Shown here piece after piece: positions 31,530 through 38,478 of a DNA stretch of 38,478 nucleotides (the first letter of the stretch is position 1; each line of letters starts with the position of its first letter). The DNA is from Afipia sp. GTDB taxonomy: Bacteria > Pseudomonadota > Alphaproteobacteria > Rhizobiales > Xanthobacteraceae. The position numbers were made by a program, and so were the translations under genes. The notes under the pieces were generated by a model. It was not told the origin of the DNA, made no database searches, and saw only the letters and a program-made list of their open reading frames with translations. Location: positions 1 through 38,478 of the forward strand of contig JAFVHU010000059.1 of the NCBI GenBank assembly GCA_017474385.1, written 5' to 3'.

Positions 31530-31667
31530 CCTTCTAGCAACTTCAAAAGTACGAAAGCGGGTTGAAGCGGATTGCAGCGAACTATCGCTGCATAGATGTG
31601 TTTGCAACCAACAAGATTTACGGCTCGTCGAATGGGAGACCTTAGTCCTGCGTCTAAACGAGGGGTT

Positions 31668-31748
31668 GTCCTCAAAGGCGGAACGGCGATCAATCTTTTT
31701 ATCCGCGATATGCCGCGCCTGTCGGTTGATATTGATCTGACCTATCTA
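31668..31748 (+). pseudogene. Displaced AbiEii active-site fragment
   Basis: The reading VLKGGTAINLFIRDMPRLSV followed by DIDLTYL contains the GG-T and DxDLTY nucleotidyltransferase elements of AbiEii. This is the segment that would directly follow CFA in the broken toxin gene at 30614-30973, about 950 bases away. Similarity to AbiEii ends at both sides. It is too short to be functional. It could be a piece moved from the upstream copy or the remnant of a second copy. Confidence 0.8.
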
Positions 31749-32026
31749 CGCGCTCGCGTTCGCTGCTTTGTTTGGCATTTGGCGAGCGTCTTGATTGAGA
31801 AATCGCGTGTCGGCCATTGGGTCGCCTTGAGCACCACATCGAAATAAAGATCGACAGCCTGCGCTGGGTCAAACAGGGTTTCGATGTCTTCCGCTGAGCA
31901 AACATCGGGGTATTTGCGCTGGAGCTTTCGGTAAATCGTCCGCTCGTATTTTGAATAGTAGTAGATGGCACATGGGTGGTCGCTTCGCTTTGTGCGGGAA
32001 AGACCAATTTGTTGCATCACGCCCAC
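31742..32026 (-). pseudogene. Fragment of a TM0106-family RecB-like nuclease
   Basis: The minus-strand reading includes AIYYYSKYERTIYRKLQRKY, then PDVCSAEDIETLFDPAQAVD and LYFDVVLKATQWPTRDFSIK. This pattern belongs to the RecB-like putative nuclease family often called TM0106. Full proteins are 400-700 aa or longer; only about 85 residues remain, with the following sequence replaced at KTLAK. It is a truncated relic. It directly abuts the displaced AbiEii fragment, so a recombination junction lies near 31745. Confidence 0.65.
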
Positions 32027-32277
32027 GCTGCAACCAGACCGGCTCCTGACGGGCGTGGCGGCTGACTTTGAGCTAAAATGCAGCTATGATTGCCACAATG
32101 GCTCAAGTCATTGAAATATAAGCAATTTGGGAAGCTTTGGTTTCCTAGTGATTCGTTATTGTCTGTGTGGTAATCTGTAGCTTCCTATTGCACGATTGAA
32201 TTCATTATAAGAAGGCATAAATGAGCAATTGGCAGGAAAAACGAGTGAATTTGAGGTTGTAGAAGTAGGAGTTGAGC
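32027..32277. other. Gap before the HipA gene
   Basis: No gene seen. AT-rich from about 32085. The HipA ribosome site TAGGAG lies at its end, and the promoter should be within the final 150 bases. Confidence 0.45.
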
Positions 32278-33444
32278 ATGGATGTGAGGGCTGCCGAGGT
32301 ACTTTTCAAGGATTCCCTTGCAGGAACTCTGGTAGAAACCGCCAGTGGCGGCACGCGCTTTACTTATGCCGTTGACTGGAAGCAGCCTATTGCCTGCTGC
32401 CTGCCCGTAGAGCGCCGCGAGCATGAATGGGCGCAGGGTCTACATCCGTTCTTTCAGCATCTTGGTCCCGAAGGATGGCTTCGCCAGCGGCAGGCGCGAG
32501 TTGCACATATCGCAGAGGAGGACGATTTCGGATTGCTGCTGCGCTACGGCGCGGACTGCATTGGCGCGGTTGGCGTGAGGAGCGCCGTACCGCTTCCCAA
32601 CATTGAACCGATTGCGGAGGCACCGGCAAATCCCGGACGTACCATCTCTGGCGTTCAACGAAAGCTGCTGGTGGTTAAGGACGGCGACACATTTCGCTCG
32701 GCTGACCCTACAGGCCTTGCCCCTTACATTGCCAAATTCAATCCCGAAGACATTCCCACGCTCGTGCGCAACGAAACGCTGAGCCTGTGCTGGATTTCCG
32801 CCGTGCTTGGTAAGAGTGAAGTGACCGCCTTCGATCTTGGGCAAGTCGCCGATGTAAATGAGCACGCGCTTATCGTCACGCGCTTTGACCGAACGGCGGA
32901 CGGCAAGAAGTTACGCCTTGAAGACTTCGCACAAATTCTCTGCAAACCGCGCGGTCAGGATTACACTGGAAAATACGGCGCTGGCCATGAAGATGTCGCC
33001 GAGGTCATCAGGGCCCATTCCTCCCGCCCTGAAATCGACTTGGACAAGTTCTTCCGCCGATTGATTGTTTTTGCGTTGGTCGGAAACTGCGATGGTCACT
33101 TGAAGAATTTCTCGCTGCTGGAGACCGCGACGGGTCTTCGCCTTGCGCCGCTATACGATGTCGTCAATACGGCTTTTTATCCCGTGTACGACCAGAACCT
33201 CGCACTGCTTATCGACGGCAAGCGCGTGCAGCTTGACGCAGTGACAAAGCCGCTGTTGGAAAAATTTGGACGCAGCATCGGCCTGCCGGAGCGGGCGGTC
33301 GAGCAGGCCTTCAAGGATTTGCAGCGCACCGCTCAACGCGCTGCATCACATTTAATTCCGCCGCGCGGGGAGCAACCAGACGGCTTTGTTCATCGGTACG
33401 CCGAGATTGTGAGTGGAGCATGTCTCCGAATTCTAGGGGAATAA
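32278..33444 (+). CDS. HipA-family serine/threonine kinase toxin
   Basis: A 388-aa protein from ATG 32278 (MDVRAAEVLFKDSLAGTLVE), chosen for its TAGGAG site. The N-subdomain (residues 1-105) includes HPFFQHLGPEGWLRQRQARV. The kinase core has SGVQRKLLV at 124-132 (ATP loop), VTRFDRTADGKKLRLEDFAQ near 199-218, the catalytic GNCDGHLKNF at 269-278 and the metal-binding LAPLYDVVNT near 288. HipA kinases phosphorylate targets such as glutamyl-tRNA synthetase to stop growth. All key motifs look intact. The HTH partner follows with 25 bases of overlap, the reverse of the usual antitoxin-first order. Confidence 0.88.
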   Translation: MDVRAAEVLFKDSLAGTLVETASGGTRFTYAVDWKQPIACCLPVERREHEWAQGLHPFFQHLGPEGWLRQRQARVAHIAEEDDFGLLLRYGADCIGAVGVRSAVPLPNIEPIAEAPANPGRTISGVQRKLLVVKDGDTFRSADPTGLAPYIAKFNPEDIPTLVRNETLSLCWISAVLGKSEVTAFDLGQVADVNEHALIVTRFDRTADGKKLRLEDFAQILCKPRGQDYTGKYGAGHEDVAEVIRAHSSRPEIDLDKFFRRLIVFALVGNCDGHLKNFSLLETATGLRLAPLYDVVNTAFYPVYDQNLALLIDGKRVQLDAVTKPLLEKFGRSIGLPERAVEQAFKDLQRTAQRAASHLIPPRGEQPDGFVHRYAEIVSGACLRILGE

Positions 33445-34442
33445 CGCCGCTCAACTGGCGCGCGCTGGTCGCGGAGGCACTTCGCCGCCGCAAAGCAGAG
33501 AAGATTACCCAGCGCCAACATGCGGCGCTAGCAAGCGTGAGTATTCCAACCATTGTCGCGTTTGACCGTGGCGAGCGCACGCTTTCGCTTGCCAAGGCTT
33601 TCGATATTTTGCGCGTCGTGGGATTGTTCGAGGAACCCACTGAAGACGGTGCGCAAGAAGTCTTCGTACAGGAGGCCTTTGCGCGCTGGGGCAAATTGAC
33701 GGCGAAGCTGCCGGAAGACTCTCCGGGCCGTTTCCCGGATGGTTGGTATCGCATTGACTACGCGCTTGAAGGCGATCTCAAAGATATTGAACTGCACAAG
33801 CTGCAAGCAATCTTGGCGCAGGCCGAGCTTCGCCTAACTGGATGGCCAACCTTCTTGGTTCCAACGCGCGCAGAACTCGCACCGCGAGAGGTTGATGGCG
33901 TATTGGAATGTTGGCTCGCACCGGGAGACAGCGGCATCGATCGTGCACTCTATGATGCTGCCCATTGTGATTTTTGGCGAGCGGCACCGACGGGCCGGAT
34001 GTTCCTTATCCGTGGCTATCAGGAAGACTCGCAGGAGACGTTTGCACCCGGAAAAATTTTCGATACCGGATTGCCCATCTGGCGTTTGGGCGAAGCGCTG
34101 TTGCACGCCGCGCACCTCGCAACGCTGCTGAAGCGTGAAGAAAGCAGCGAGATCACCGTAAAATTCCGTGTGCTATATACAGGCCTTACGGGACGTGTTC
34201 TGAAAGCATGGGCTAATCCACTTGCTGACCTTCTTATTGAAGGTGGAGCCGCGCGTAGCGACGAGGTTATGCTTGAAACCATAGTGACCGCATCCGCTAT
34301 CGAGAAAGACTTGGTAGCGGTCGTATTTCCGTTGGTTGCCTCGCTCTATGAGCGCTTTGGCGTTAGCGAGCTTTCCCTTGACCGCGTGCGGGCTGAAGCC
34401 CAGCACTTGCAGAAAAGCAGAATTCCACGTCACGATCGCTGA
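33420..34442 (+). CDS. XRE-type HTH protein with large C-terminal domain, probable HipA partner
   Basis: A 340-aa protein starting MSPNSRGITPLNWRALVAEA. The HTH (residues 22-70) reads KAEKITQRQHAALASVSIPT continuing into IVAFDRGERTLSLAKAFDIL, a clear Cro/CI-like fold. About 270 residues follow with no family I can name: WYRIDYALEGDLKDIELHKL, FWRAAPTGRMFLIRGYQEDS and KFRVLYTGLTGRVLKAWANP. Ordinary HipB antitoxins are about 90 aa and lack this part. Its start overlaps the kinase gene by 25 bases, so expression is linked. It may bind the operon DNA through the HTH and the kinase or another ligand through the rest. Confidence 0.8.
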   Translation: MSPNSRGITPLNWRALVAEALRRRKAEKITQRQHAALASVSIPTIVAFDRGERTLSLAKAFDILRVVGLFEEPTEDGAQEVFVQEAFARWGKLTAKLPEDSPGRFPDGWYRIDYALEGDLKDIELHKLQAILAQAELRLTGWPTFLVPTRAELAPREVDGVLECWLAPGDSGIDRALYDAAHCDFWRAAPTGRMFLIRGYQEDSQETFAPGKIFDTGLPIWRLGEALLHAAHLATLLKREESSEITVKFRVLYTGLTGRVLKAWANPLADLLIEGGAARSDEVMLETIVTASAIEKDLVAVVFPLVASLYERFGVSELSLDRVRAEAQHLQKSRIPRHDR

Positions 34443-34701
34443 ACCGTTTGGTAAGACGTAGTAGGTGAGACTGTGTTCGAAACAGGCACGGAGGCGGCGT
34501 TGTTTTGCTGTTTTGTAGCGCTATCTAAGCCGCATCTGATTTCTTCTGGAAAAAAGTCCTAAATATCGCTAGAAGCCCAGATGGGCGAATGGTTCGCTCA
34601 AAAGGGCAAAAAACGGGGAATTTTTACACAGTCTCTTACACATACACTTTTTGAAAACTGAATTATCAAGTTGTTTCAATAAGATATAGTATGTATGGTA
34701 A
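34443..34701. promoter_or_regulatory. Right-end region with TTACACA repeats, likely integrase arm sites
   Basis: No gene. TTACACA occurs at 34624-34630 and 34637-34643, 13 bases apart, and CTTACACATAC at 34635-34645 is an exact copy of the left-end sequence. The DNA is AT-rich up to the core at 34702. It does not contain any 5' part of a tRNA, so the right junction cannot restore the split gene. Confidence 0.5.
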
Positions 34702-34758
34702 GACTTAAAATCCCTCGATGGCAACGTCGTGCGGGTTCGATTCCCGCCGTCCGCACCA
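34702..34758 (+). pseudogene. Host tRNA-Leu(UAA), 3' half, with attR core at its start
   Basis: The first nine bases are the core GACTTAAAA (34702-34710), followed by TCCCT (anticodon 3' strand), the variable arm CGATGGCAACGTCG, the T arm GCGGG TTCGATT CCCGC and acceptor strand CGTCCGC with ACCA. It pairs fully with the half at 11835-11873. No promoter is apparent before it. A tRNA 3' half by itself would be non-functional. Confidence 0.9.
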
Positions 34759-34869
34759 ATCCTGCATTTGGGGGCGTTGTTCTTTTGTTTCGCTATTATT
34801 TCTTTTGTCGATCATTTGAGTCGCGGCTTACTAGATTGCCGCGACGTCGATTCTCCAGAGTATTCGCCC

Positions 34870-35721
34870 TTGGCCCGCAACAAGAAAAAGCTCACGTCGC
34901 CCTTAGTTCGTAAAGGTGCGATCTTTCCTTTTCAAACTTCAGCCGCGTGTTGGGTCGATCTGTTGGGTTACGGGAGCATGATCGCTGAAGCCGATTTTAA
35001 TCCGCTTCACACCAGGGCTAAGGAGGCCTTGGCTCGACTGAGACGCTTTCATGCTATCGTGGCAAAGCACAGTGGACGTTACTTTCCCACCTTTGTGATG
35101 AATGACGGAGCAGTAGCATATCGTGATCTCTCGATGCGAACGCGCTCTGTCACCCATGATTTTTTGGTCCGTTCGTGGGATCTTTTTTGCGAAATTAAAA
35201 CAGCTGAGGCCGTAGAAGGCTATCCTGGTGCACGGATGGTGTGGGCAACCGGCTTTCGCATGCGCGGAAGGCGGGCGGGCATGGATTTGCGGAACACGCA
35301 ATTCCAATCAGTAATGAGGCGTTTCCAAGAAAAGAAGATAAGCGCGAAGCAGGCGATTACCGAAGCGGCGGCGATCCGCGAATATTTCGACATCGCGCCG
35401 CAGCTTCAGGCCAATTTCGCATTTACCAAAGCCTATGTAGCGGAATCGATGGGCTCCGCTGGAGGCCTGCATGGTTCCAATTTTTTTGTAGATTTATCGA
35501 TTTTCACTGAACCGGTACCGGCTTGGATCGAACTAGGGCAGACTATTGATTGGTCACACCGGAAATTGGGATTACGAACAACATTCGCTGCCATCCAGAA
35601 CTTACCGCCACGGAGGCACGTAGAAGGTGGGCCCATCGGCATTCTGGACGGTCTTCAAATTGCACAACGGCTAGCTCAAGATCCCGATGTGCTACTAGCA
35701 CTGCGCGCCGCACCAAAATAA
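34870..35721 (+). CDS. Hypothetical protein next to the right attachment site
   Basis: About 283 aa from TTG 34870; the frame is open back into the tRNA half, but those residues are translated RNA-gene sequence and should be ignored. The block SAACWVDLLGYGSMIAEADF near 27-46 and VMNDGAVAYRDLSMR near 73-87 are reminiscent of the opening of nucleotide-cyclase-like folds, with D-x-LG and a later NDG, but I could not confirm the metal aspartates. The later half contains IREYFDIAPQLQANFAFTKA and GLHGSNFFVDLSIF. An ATG at 34978 is a fallback start that would lose the first block. Function unknown. Confidence 0.6.
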   Translation: MARNKKKLTSPLVRKGAIFPFQTSAACWVDLLGYGSMIAEADFNPLHTRAKEALARLRRFHAIVAKHSGRYFPTFVMNDGAVAYRDLSMRTRSVTHDFLVRSWDLFCEIKTAEAVEGYPGARMVWATGFRMRGRRAGMDLRNTQFQSVMRRFQEKKISAKQAITEAAAIREYFDIAPQLQANFAFTKAYVAESMGSAGGLHGSNFFVDLSIFTEPVPAWIELGQTIDWSHRKLGLRTTFAAIQNLPPRRHVEGGPIGILDGLQIAQRLAQDPDVLLALRAAPK

Positions 35722-35756
35722 CCCGACCGAAGAAGAAATGTTGTCAGGATACGAAA

Positions 35757-36158
35757 GTGTTTTTCAGAATTTCCGGGTACGCTGCGCTACTTGCTCCAAC
35801 TCTACTTGCCTCAAGTGTCTCCTTTGCTCAGGGCAATGAATCGGCATGGCCGGCTGCGCTGATCTGTCAGGCTAGCGTGCAGTCCTATTTCAATCTGCCG
35901 CAGCCGCCGCGCCAGATCGATGAAAGCTTTGGTTGGCTTATCTTTCGAAGCGCGCTGGGTGGAGTCTATGATTGCCGGGTGTGGGGCAGTACCATTTCGC
36001 TGAAATGGAAAAGCCACAACGGCACCATGAGCAATAGCAAGACGCAGGTCGATGCCAGCGGTCCTGTACTGACCGTTCGTCCCGGCGGGACGGGCGAATG
36101 GCGATTTCGCCGCATTGCTGACGGATATGGTTTGTTAAACGGGACCAAGCCTCGTTAA
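35757..36158 (+). CDS. Secreted hypothetical protein
   Basis: 133 aa from GTG 35757, which gives a signal peptide (FFRISGYAALLAPTLLASSV then SFAQG, cleavage after AQ or AQG) and has AGGAT ten bases upstream; the upstream ATG at 35550 is inside the preceding gene. The mature part has two cysteines (LICQASV and YDCRVWG) and a predicted beta-rich end with GPVLTVRPGGTGEWRFRRIA. No family recognised; a periplasmic location is likely. Confidence 0.65.
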   Translation: MFFRISGYAALLAPTLLASSVSFAQGNESAWPAALICQASVQSYFNLPQPPRQIDESFGWLIFRSALGGVYDCRVWGSTISLKWKSHNGTMSNSKTQVDASGPVLTVRPGGTGEWRFRRIADGYGLLNGTKPR

Positions 36159-36213
36159 ATACGGGCAGCGCGGGAATCGCTCTCCGCGGGTGTCGCCGAC
36201 CGAAGGACTGACA

Positions 36214-36423
36214 ATGGTGGACAAGCAAGCCCTGCGCGAAGAGACCGAGCGCCTCGTTCGCGAAGCGATGGAGCGCAAGGCCCTCACCGTCAAGCAGGGC
36301 AACACGCGCTTCGAGGCGACATGCGGGAAGTGCGGCAAGGCCAACCGCGTCCTGGCCGAGAAGGGCACCAAGCGCGCGACGTTCACCTGCAAGGAATGCG
36401 GCCACAAGCAGGAAACGCTTTGA
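36214..36423 (+). CDS. Small zinc-ribbon protein
   Basis: A 69-aa protein from ATG 36214, with GAAGGA upstream; a GTG at 36190 is less likely. An N-terminal charged helix (LREETERLVREAMERKALTV) precedes a zinc ribbon with CGKCGK near 41-46 and CKECGHK near 61-67, two CxxC pairs. Such proteins may bind nucleic acid or protein; no specific role is visible. Confidence 0.78.
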   Translation: MVDKQALREETERLVREAMERKALTVKQGNTRFEATCGKCGKANRVLAEKGTKRATFTCKECGHKQETL

Positions 36424-36478
36424 TCGCGATCGGTTCCTCCCACCACAAATTCAACACGAAGACCCGCAACACGGCCCC

Positions 36479-36907
36479 ATGAGAAAATTTACGCGGATGA
36501 CTGAGGCCATGAGCAAGGAATGGGCGCAACGGCAGCCGCGCGGCGGGCTGCGCATGGCCGTCCTTGGCGTAGTTGCAATCGGTCTCGGCGCTTGCGCGAG
36601 CCCGGGCGAGGGAGGTTTCGGGTCGAGCGTGTTTCTCGATCCGGCCAAATACGAGCTCTACAATTGCCAGCAGCTCGTCTCCACCCGCAAGGATGTCAAC
36701 AATCGCGTGCTTGAGCTGGAAGGGTTGATGGCGAAAGCCGAGACCGGGGCAGGCGGCGCGCTGGTCTCAGGCCTTGCGTATCAGACGGAATATCGCACCC
36801 AGCGCGCGCAACGCGACGATCTCGATGCGAGAATAGCGCGCAACAATTGCAGCGCCGAACTTGCGGCACCCGCGGCTCCGGCCGTGCCGCCCAAACGCAA
36901 ACGCTGA
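36479..36907 (+). CDS. Putative lipoprotein
   Basis: 142 aa. A lipobox LGAC (VLGVVAIGLGACAS) lies near residue 40, preceded by an Arg-containing stretch; the long N-region suggests the real start may be ATG 36509 (MSKEWAQRQPRGG), which has TGAGG upstream. The mature part is a helical region NCQQLVSTRKDVNNRVLELE and YRTQRAQRDDLDARIARNNC, with two cysteines that may pair, and a Pro/Lys-rich end. It would be anchored to a membrane by lipid. Related small lipoproteins of unknown function are common in this group. Confidence 0.75.
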   Translation: MRKFTRMTEAMSKEWAQRQPRGGLRMAVLGVVAIGLGACASPGEGGFGSSVFLDPAKYELYNCQQLVSTRKDVNNRVLELEGLMAKAETGAGGALVSGLAYQTEYRTQRAQRDDLDARIARNNCSAELAAPAAPAVPPKRKR

Positions 36908-36917
36908 TTTGAGTTCT

Positions 36918-36998
36918 CCGTCATTGCGAGCGGAGCGAAGCAATCCATTCCAGGATTCAAAGCTGGATTGCTTCGTCGCTACGCTCCTCGCAATGACG
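36918..36998. repeat. CGTCATTGCGAG palindromic repeat, copy 3
   Basis: CGTCATTGCGAGCGGAGCGA plus AGCAATCCATTCCAG faces TGGATTGCTTCGTCGC then CTCCTCGCAATGACG. The same family as 7168-7254 and 7905-7989. It sits between the lipoprotein and the convergent monooxygenase. Confidence 0.85.
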
Positions 36999-37018
36999 AT
37001 GAGGGATATTCCTCCCTT

Positions 37019-38212
37019 TCACGGCATGCGCCAGTCGTAGATCCAGTCCTGCTGCGACAGCAGCCGCGATCCGCCCAGCACCCTGATGACCTGATCGCGC
37101 GCGAATCCGACCGGTCCGCCGAGATGATACCTCTGCCCATTCTTGCGCGCCGTGCGCTGCACCCGCGTCACGCGCGGCCCGCGCAGGCCGGCATATTGGG
37201 CGAAAGCCGCCGTTGGATTGGTGGGTGAGCTTTCGAGGCACTTCGCGATCACCGCGGCGTCCTCGATCGCCATGCCGGCGCCTTGCGCGGCGAATGGCAG
37301 CATGGCGTGCGAGGCGTCGCCCAGCAATGCAATCGGTCCCTTGTTCCAGACGCCGCCGTCGCGCATCGCGAACAGCGCCCATTTGCGCCAGCCATCGACC
37401 GCGCCGATCATCATGCGCGCGGCGATCGGCCATCGCGGCGCTGAAAAATGATTGGCAATCTCGACCACATCGCCGGGCTCGCTCCAGCCCGGCCTGTTCC
37501 ATTTGCCCGAGATGATCGCCACCACGTTGATGCGCTTGCCGCCCGACATCGGATAGGCGACCAGATGCGCGTTCGTTCCCATCCAGAGCTGCACGCGATG
37601 CGTATTGAAGCCGCGCGGCAGTTGCGTGGCGTCCACCGTGCCGCGCCATGCAATGCTGCCGGTGAATTGCGGCTGCGCCTCGGGGAAAATCTGATGCCGC
37701 ACGCTGGACCAGACGCCGTCGGCGCCGATCAGCGCCAGCGCCTGTTCCTGTTGCCGCGCCGTAACCCGCCGCTGAACGACGGTGACGCCTTTCGGATAGA
37801 CCGCGACGTCCTCGAACTGTGCACCGAGCCGCAGATCGATATCGGGATGGCTCGTCACCCGCGCCACCAGCGCGGCCTGAAGGTCGGCGCGGCGGACGAT
37901 CCAGTACGGCGCGCCGTAGCGGTAGGTGGCAGCTTCGCCGAGCGGAATCCGGCCGATCTCCTTGCCGGTGCGGGCGGTCATGATGCTGATCGAGTCGGGC
38001 GCGATCACATGCGGCGCGAGAAGCGGCTCAAGACCGAGATCCATCAGGATACGGCTGGCATTCGGAGAGAGCTGGAGGCCCGCGCCGGCCTCCTGGAGTT
38101 TTTCCGCACGCTCGAGAACGATGACGCGGAAACCGCGCGCGGCGAGCGCCAGCGCAGCCGTCAGCCCCCCGATACCCGCACCAGCGACAACGATGGTGCG
38201 CGAATCGGCCAC
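37019..38212 (-). CDS. FAD-dependent aromatic monooxygenase (salicylate hydroxylase-like)
   Basis: A 397-aa flavoprotein. The dinucleotide-binding loop is GAGIGGLTAALALAARG near residues 11-27 with ERAEKLQEAGAGLQLSPNAS near 35-54. The later FAD motif is LLGDASHAMLPFAAQGAGMA near 294-313, including the GDA-H-MxPxxxQG pattern of the class A hydroxylase family. These enzymes use NAD(P)H and oxygen to hydroxylate an aromatic or heteroaromatic ring. Substrate cannot be read. It lies seven bases after the CHCC zinc finger on the same strand, so they may be co-transcribed. Confidence 0.9.
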   Translation of the reverse strand: MADSRTIVVAGAGIGGLTAALALAARGFRVIVLERAEKLQEAGAGLQLSPNASRILMDLGLEPLLAPHVIAPDSISIMTARTGKEIGRIPLGEAATYRYGAPYWIVRRADLQAALVARVTSHPDIDLRLGAQFEDVAVYPKGVTVVQRRVTARQQEQALALIGADGVWSSVRHQIFPEAQPQFTGSIAWRGTVDATQLPRGFNTHRVQLWMGTNAHLVAYPMSGGKRINVVAIISGKWNRPGWSEPGDVVEIANHFSAPRWPIAARMMIGAVDGWRKWALFAMRDGGVWNKGPIALLGDASHAMLPFAAQGAGMAIEDAAVIAKCLESSPTNPTAAFAQYAGLRGPRVTRVQRTARKNGQRYHLGGPVGFARDQVIRVLGGSRLLSQQDWIYDWRMP

Positions 38213-38219
38213 AGGCTTT

Positions 38220-38465
38220 TTAGGCGACCTTGTCTTTCAGCACGCATTCGGGCGGGCGTGCCTCGCCGGCCTTCAGATCGGCGGCATAGCGATACAGCGT
38301 CGAGCAGTACGGACAGATGATTTCGTTGTCGTCGCCGAGATCGAGAAACACATGCGGATGATCGAACGGGGGATTGGCACCCACGCACATGAACTCCCGA
38401 GAGCCGATTTCGATGATGGCCACGCCCGCATCGTTATGAAAGTGAGGGACGACGTGATCCGCCAT
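38220..38465 (-). CDS. CHCC-type zinc finger domain protein
   Basis: An 81-aa protein with the family pattern EFMCVGANPPFDHPHVFLDL near 24-43 and ICPYCSTLYRY near 49-59. The Cys-His-Cys-Cys set binds one zinc and is the same fold as the mitochondrial NDUFS6 subunit of complex I, so bacterial members may work with the respiratory chain. It is upstream of, and on the same strand as, the monooxygenase. The start lies 14 bases from the window end. Confidence 0.85.
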   Translation of the reverse strand: MADHVVPHFHNDAGVAIIEIGSREFMCVGANPPFDHPHVFLDLGDDNEIICPYCSTLYRYAADLKAGEARPPECVLKDKVA

Positions 38466-38478
38466 AACAGTTCTACCC

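Larger units (their letters stand above)
11865..34710. mobile_element. Integrative and mobilizable element inserted in the anticodon loop of tRNA-Leu(UAA)
   Basis: The boundaries are set by the nine-base direct repeat GACTTAAAA at 11865-11873 and 34702-34710, the only sequence shared between the two tRNA halves. Inside are a tyrosine integrase beside the left end, an intron-bearing replacement tRNA-Leu, defence and antirestriction genes, a MOBQ-type oriT and relaxase, a coupling protein, toxin-antitoxin genes and gene debris. There are no VirB/Trb channel genes, so transfer would depend on a helper. Base composition is more AT-rich and patchier than in the flanks, especially around 25400-26000 and 27440-28150. 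Unlike most tRNA-targeting islands, neither end carries a copy of the tRNA part that it displaces. Confidence 0.9.

Noticed and set aside
34729-34869. N-terminal extension of the hypothetical protein into the tRNA half
   Set aside because: The first residues translate the tRNA T arm and acceptor stem, so the open frame there is accidental.
1-38478. CRISPR arrays, rRNA genes and complete insertion sequences
   Set aside because: No regularly spaced repeats, no rRNA sequence and no intact transposase were seen; the only repeats are palindromes and the att-linked motifs.

Overview
The window is a stretch of alphaproteobacterial chromosome interrupted by a foreign element of about 22.8 kb. The GC-rich flanks, the gene set (circularly permuted ATP-grasp plus alpha-E pair, CinA-type domain protein, xanthine phosphoribosyltransferase, DUF2270, short MetE, kappa-type isomerase, CHCC zinc finger) and the abundant intergenic palindromes all fit the Bradyrhizobium, Rhodopseudomonas, Afipia and Nitrobacter group. 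That placement rests on recognising protein families, not on a database search.

Left flank (1-11834): housekeeping and catabolic genes in short runs, separated by palindromic repeat units of several families. Right flank (34759-38478): a hypothetical protein, a secreted protein, a zinc ribbon, a lipoprotein, an FAD monooxygenase and a CHCC zinc finger.

Element (about 11865-34710): it lies inside the anticodon loop of a host tRNA-Leu(UAA) gene. The 5' half of that tRNA is at 11835-11873 and the 3' half at 34702-34758. The two halves share a 9-bp core and rebuild perfect acceptor and anticodon stems. Neither junction restores the tRNA. Immediately after the integrase, the element carries a second tRNA-Leu(UAA), interrupted by a 251-nt group I intron in the anticodon loop, within the sequence that matches the crossover core. 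The likely reading is a paired strategy: destroy the tRNA target, supply a replacement, and let the ribozyme hide the replacement's own anticodon loop from the integrase.

Inside the element the order is: tyrosine integrase; intron-bearing tRNA-Leu; a Gabija-like pair (OLD-type nuclease with a frameshift, then a UvrD-like helicase); a small antisense gene; an ArdC-like antirestriction gene with a frameshift; a three-gene run of small proteins ending in a terminator; a MOBQ-type oriT and relaxase; small and coiled-coil proteins; a VirD4/TraG-like coupling protein; a tiny 59-aa gene overlapping a 418-aa protein of unknown function; a secreted protein; an AEC-family transporter; an AbiE locus with an intact antitoxin and a wrecked toxin; several gene fragments; and a HipA kinase followed by a large HTH protein. 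No mating-pore genes are present, so this looks like an integrative and mobilizable element that uses a helper's type IV secretion channel. The relaxase and a neighbouring coiled-coil protein end in the same C-terminal motif, just upstream of the coupling protein.
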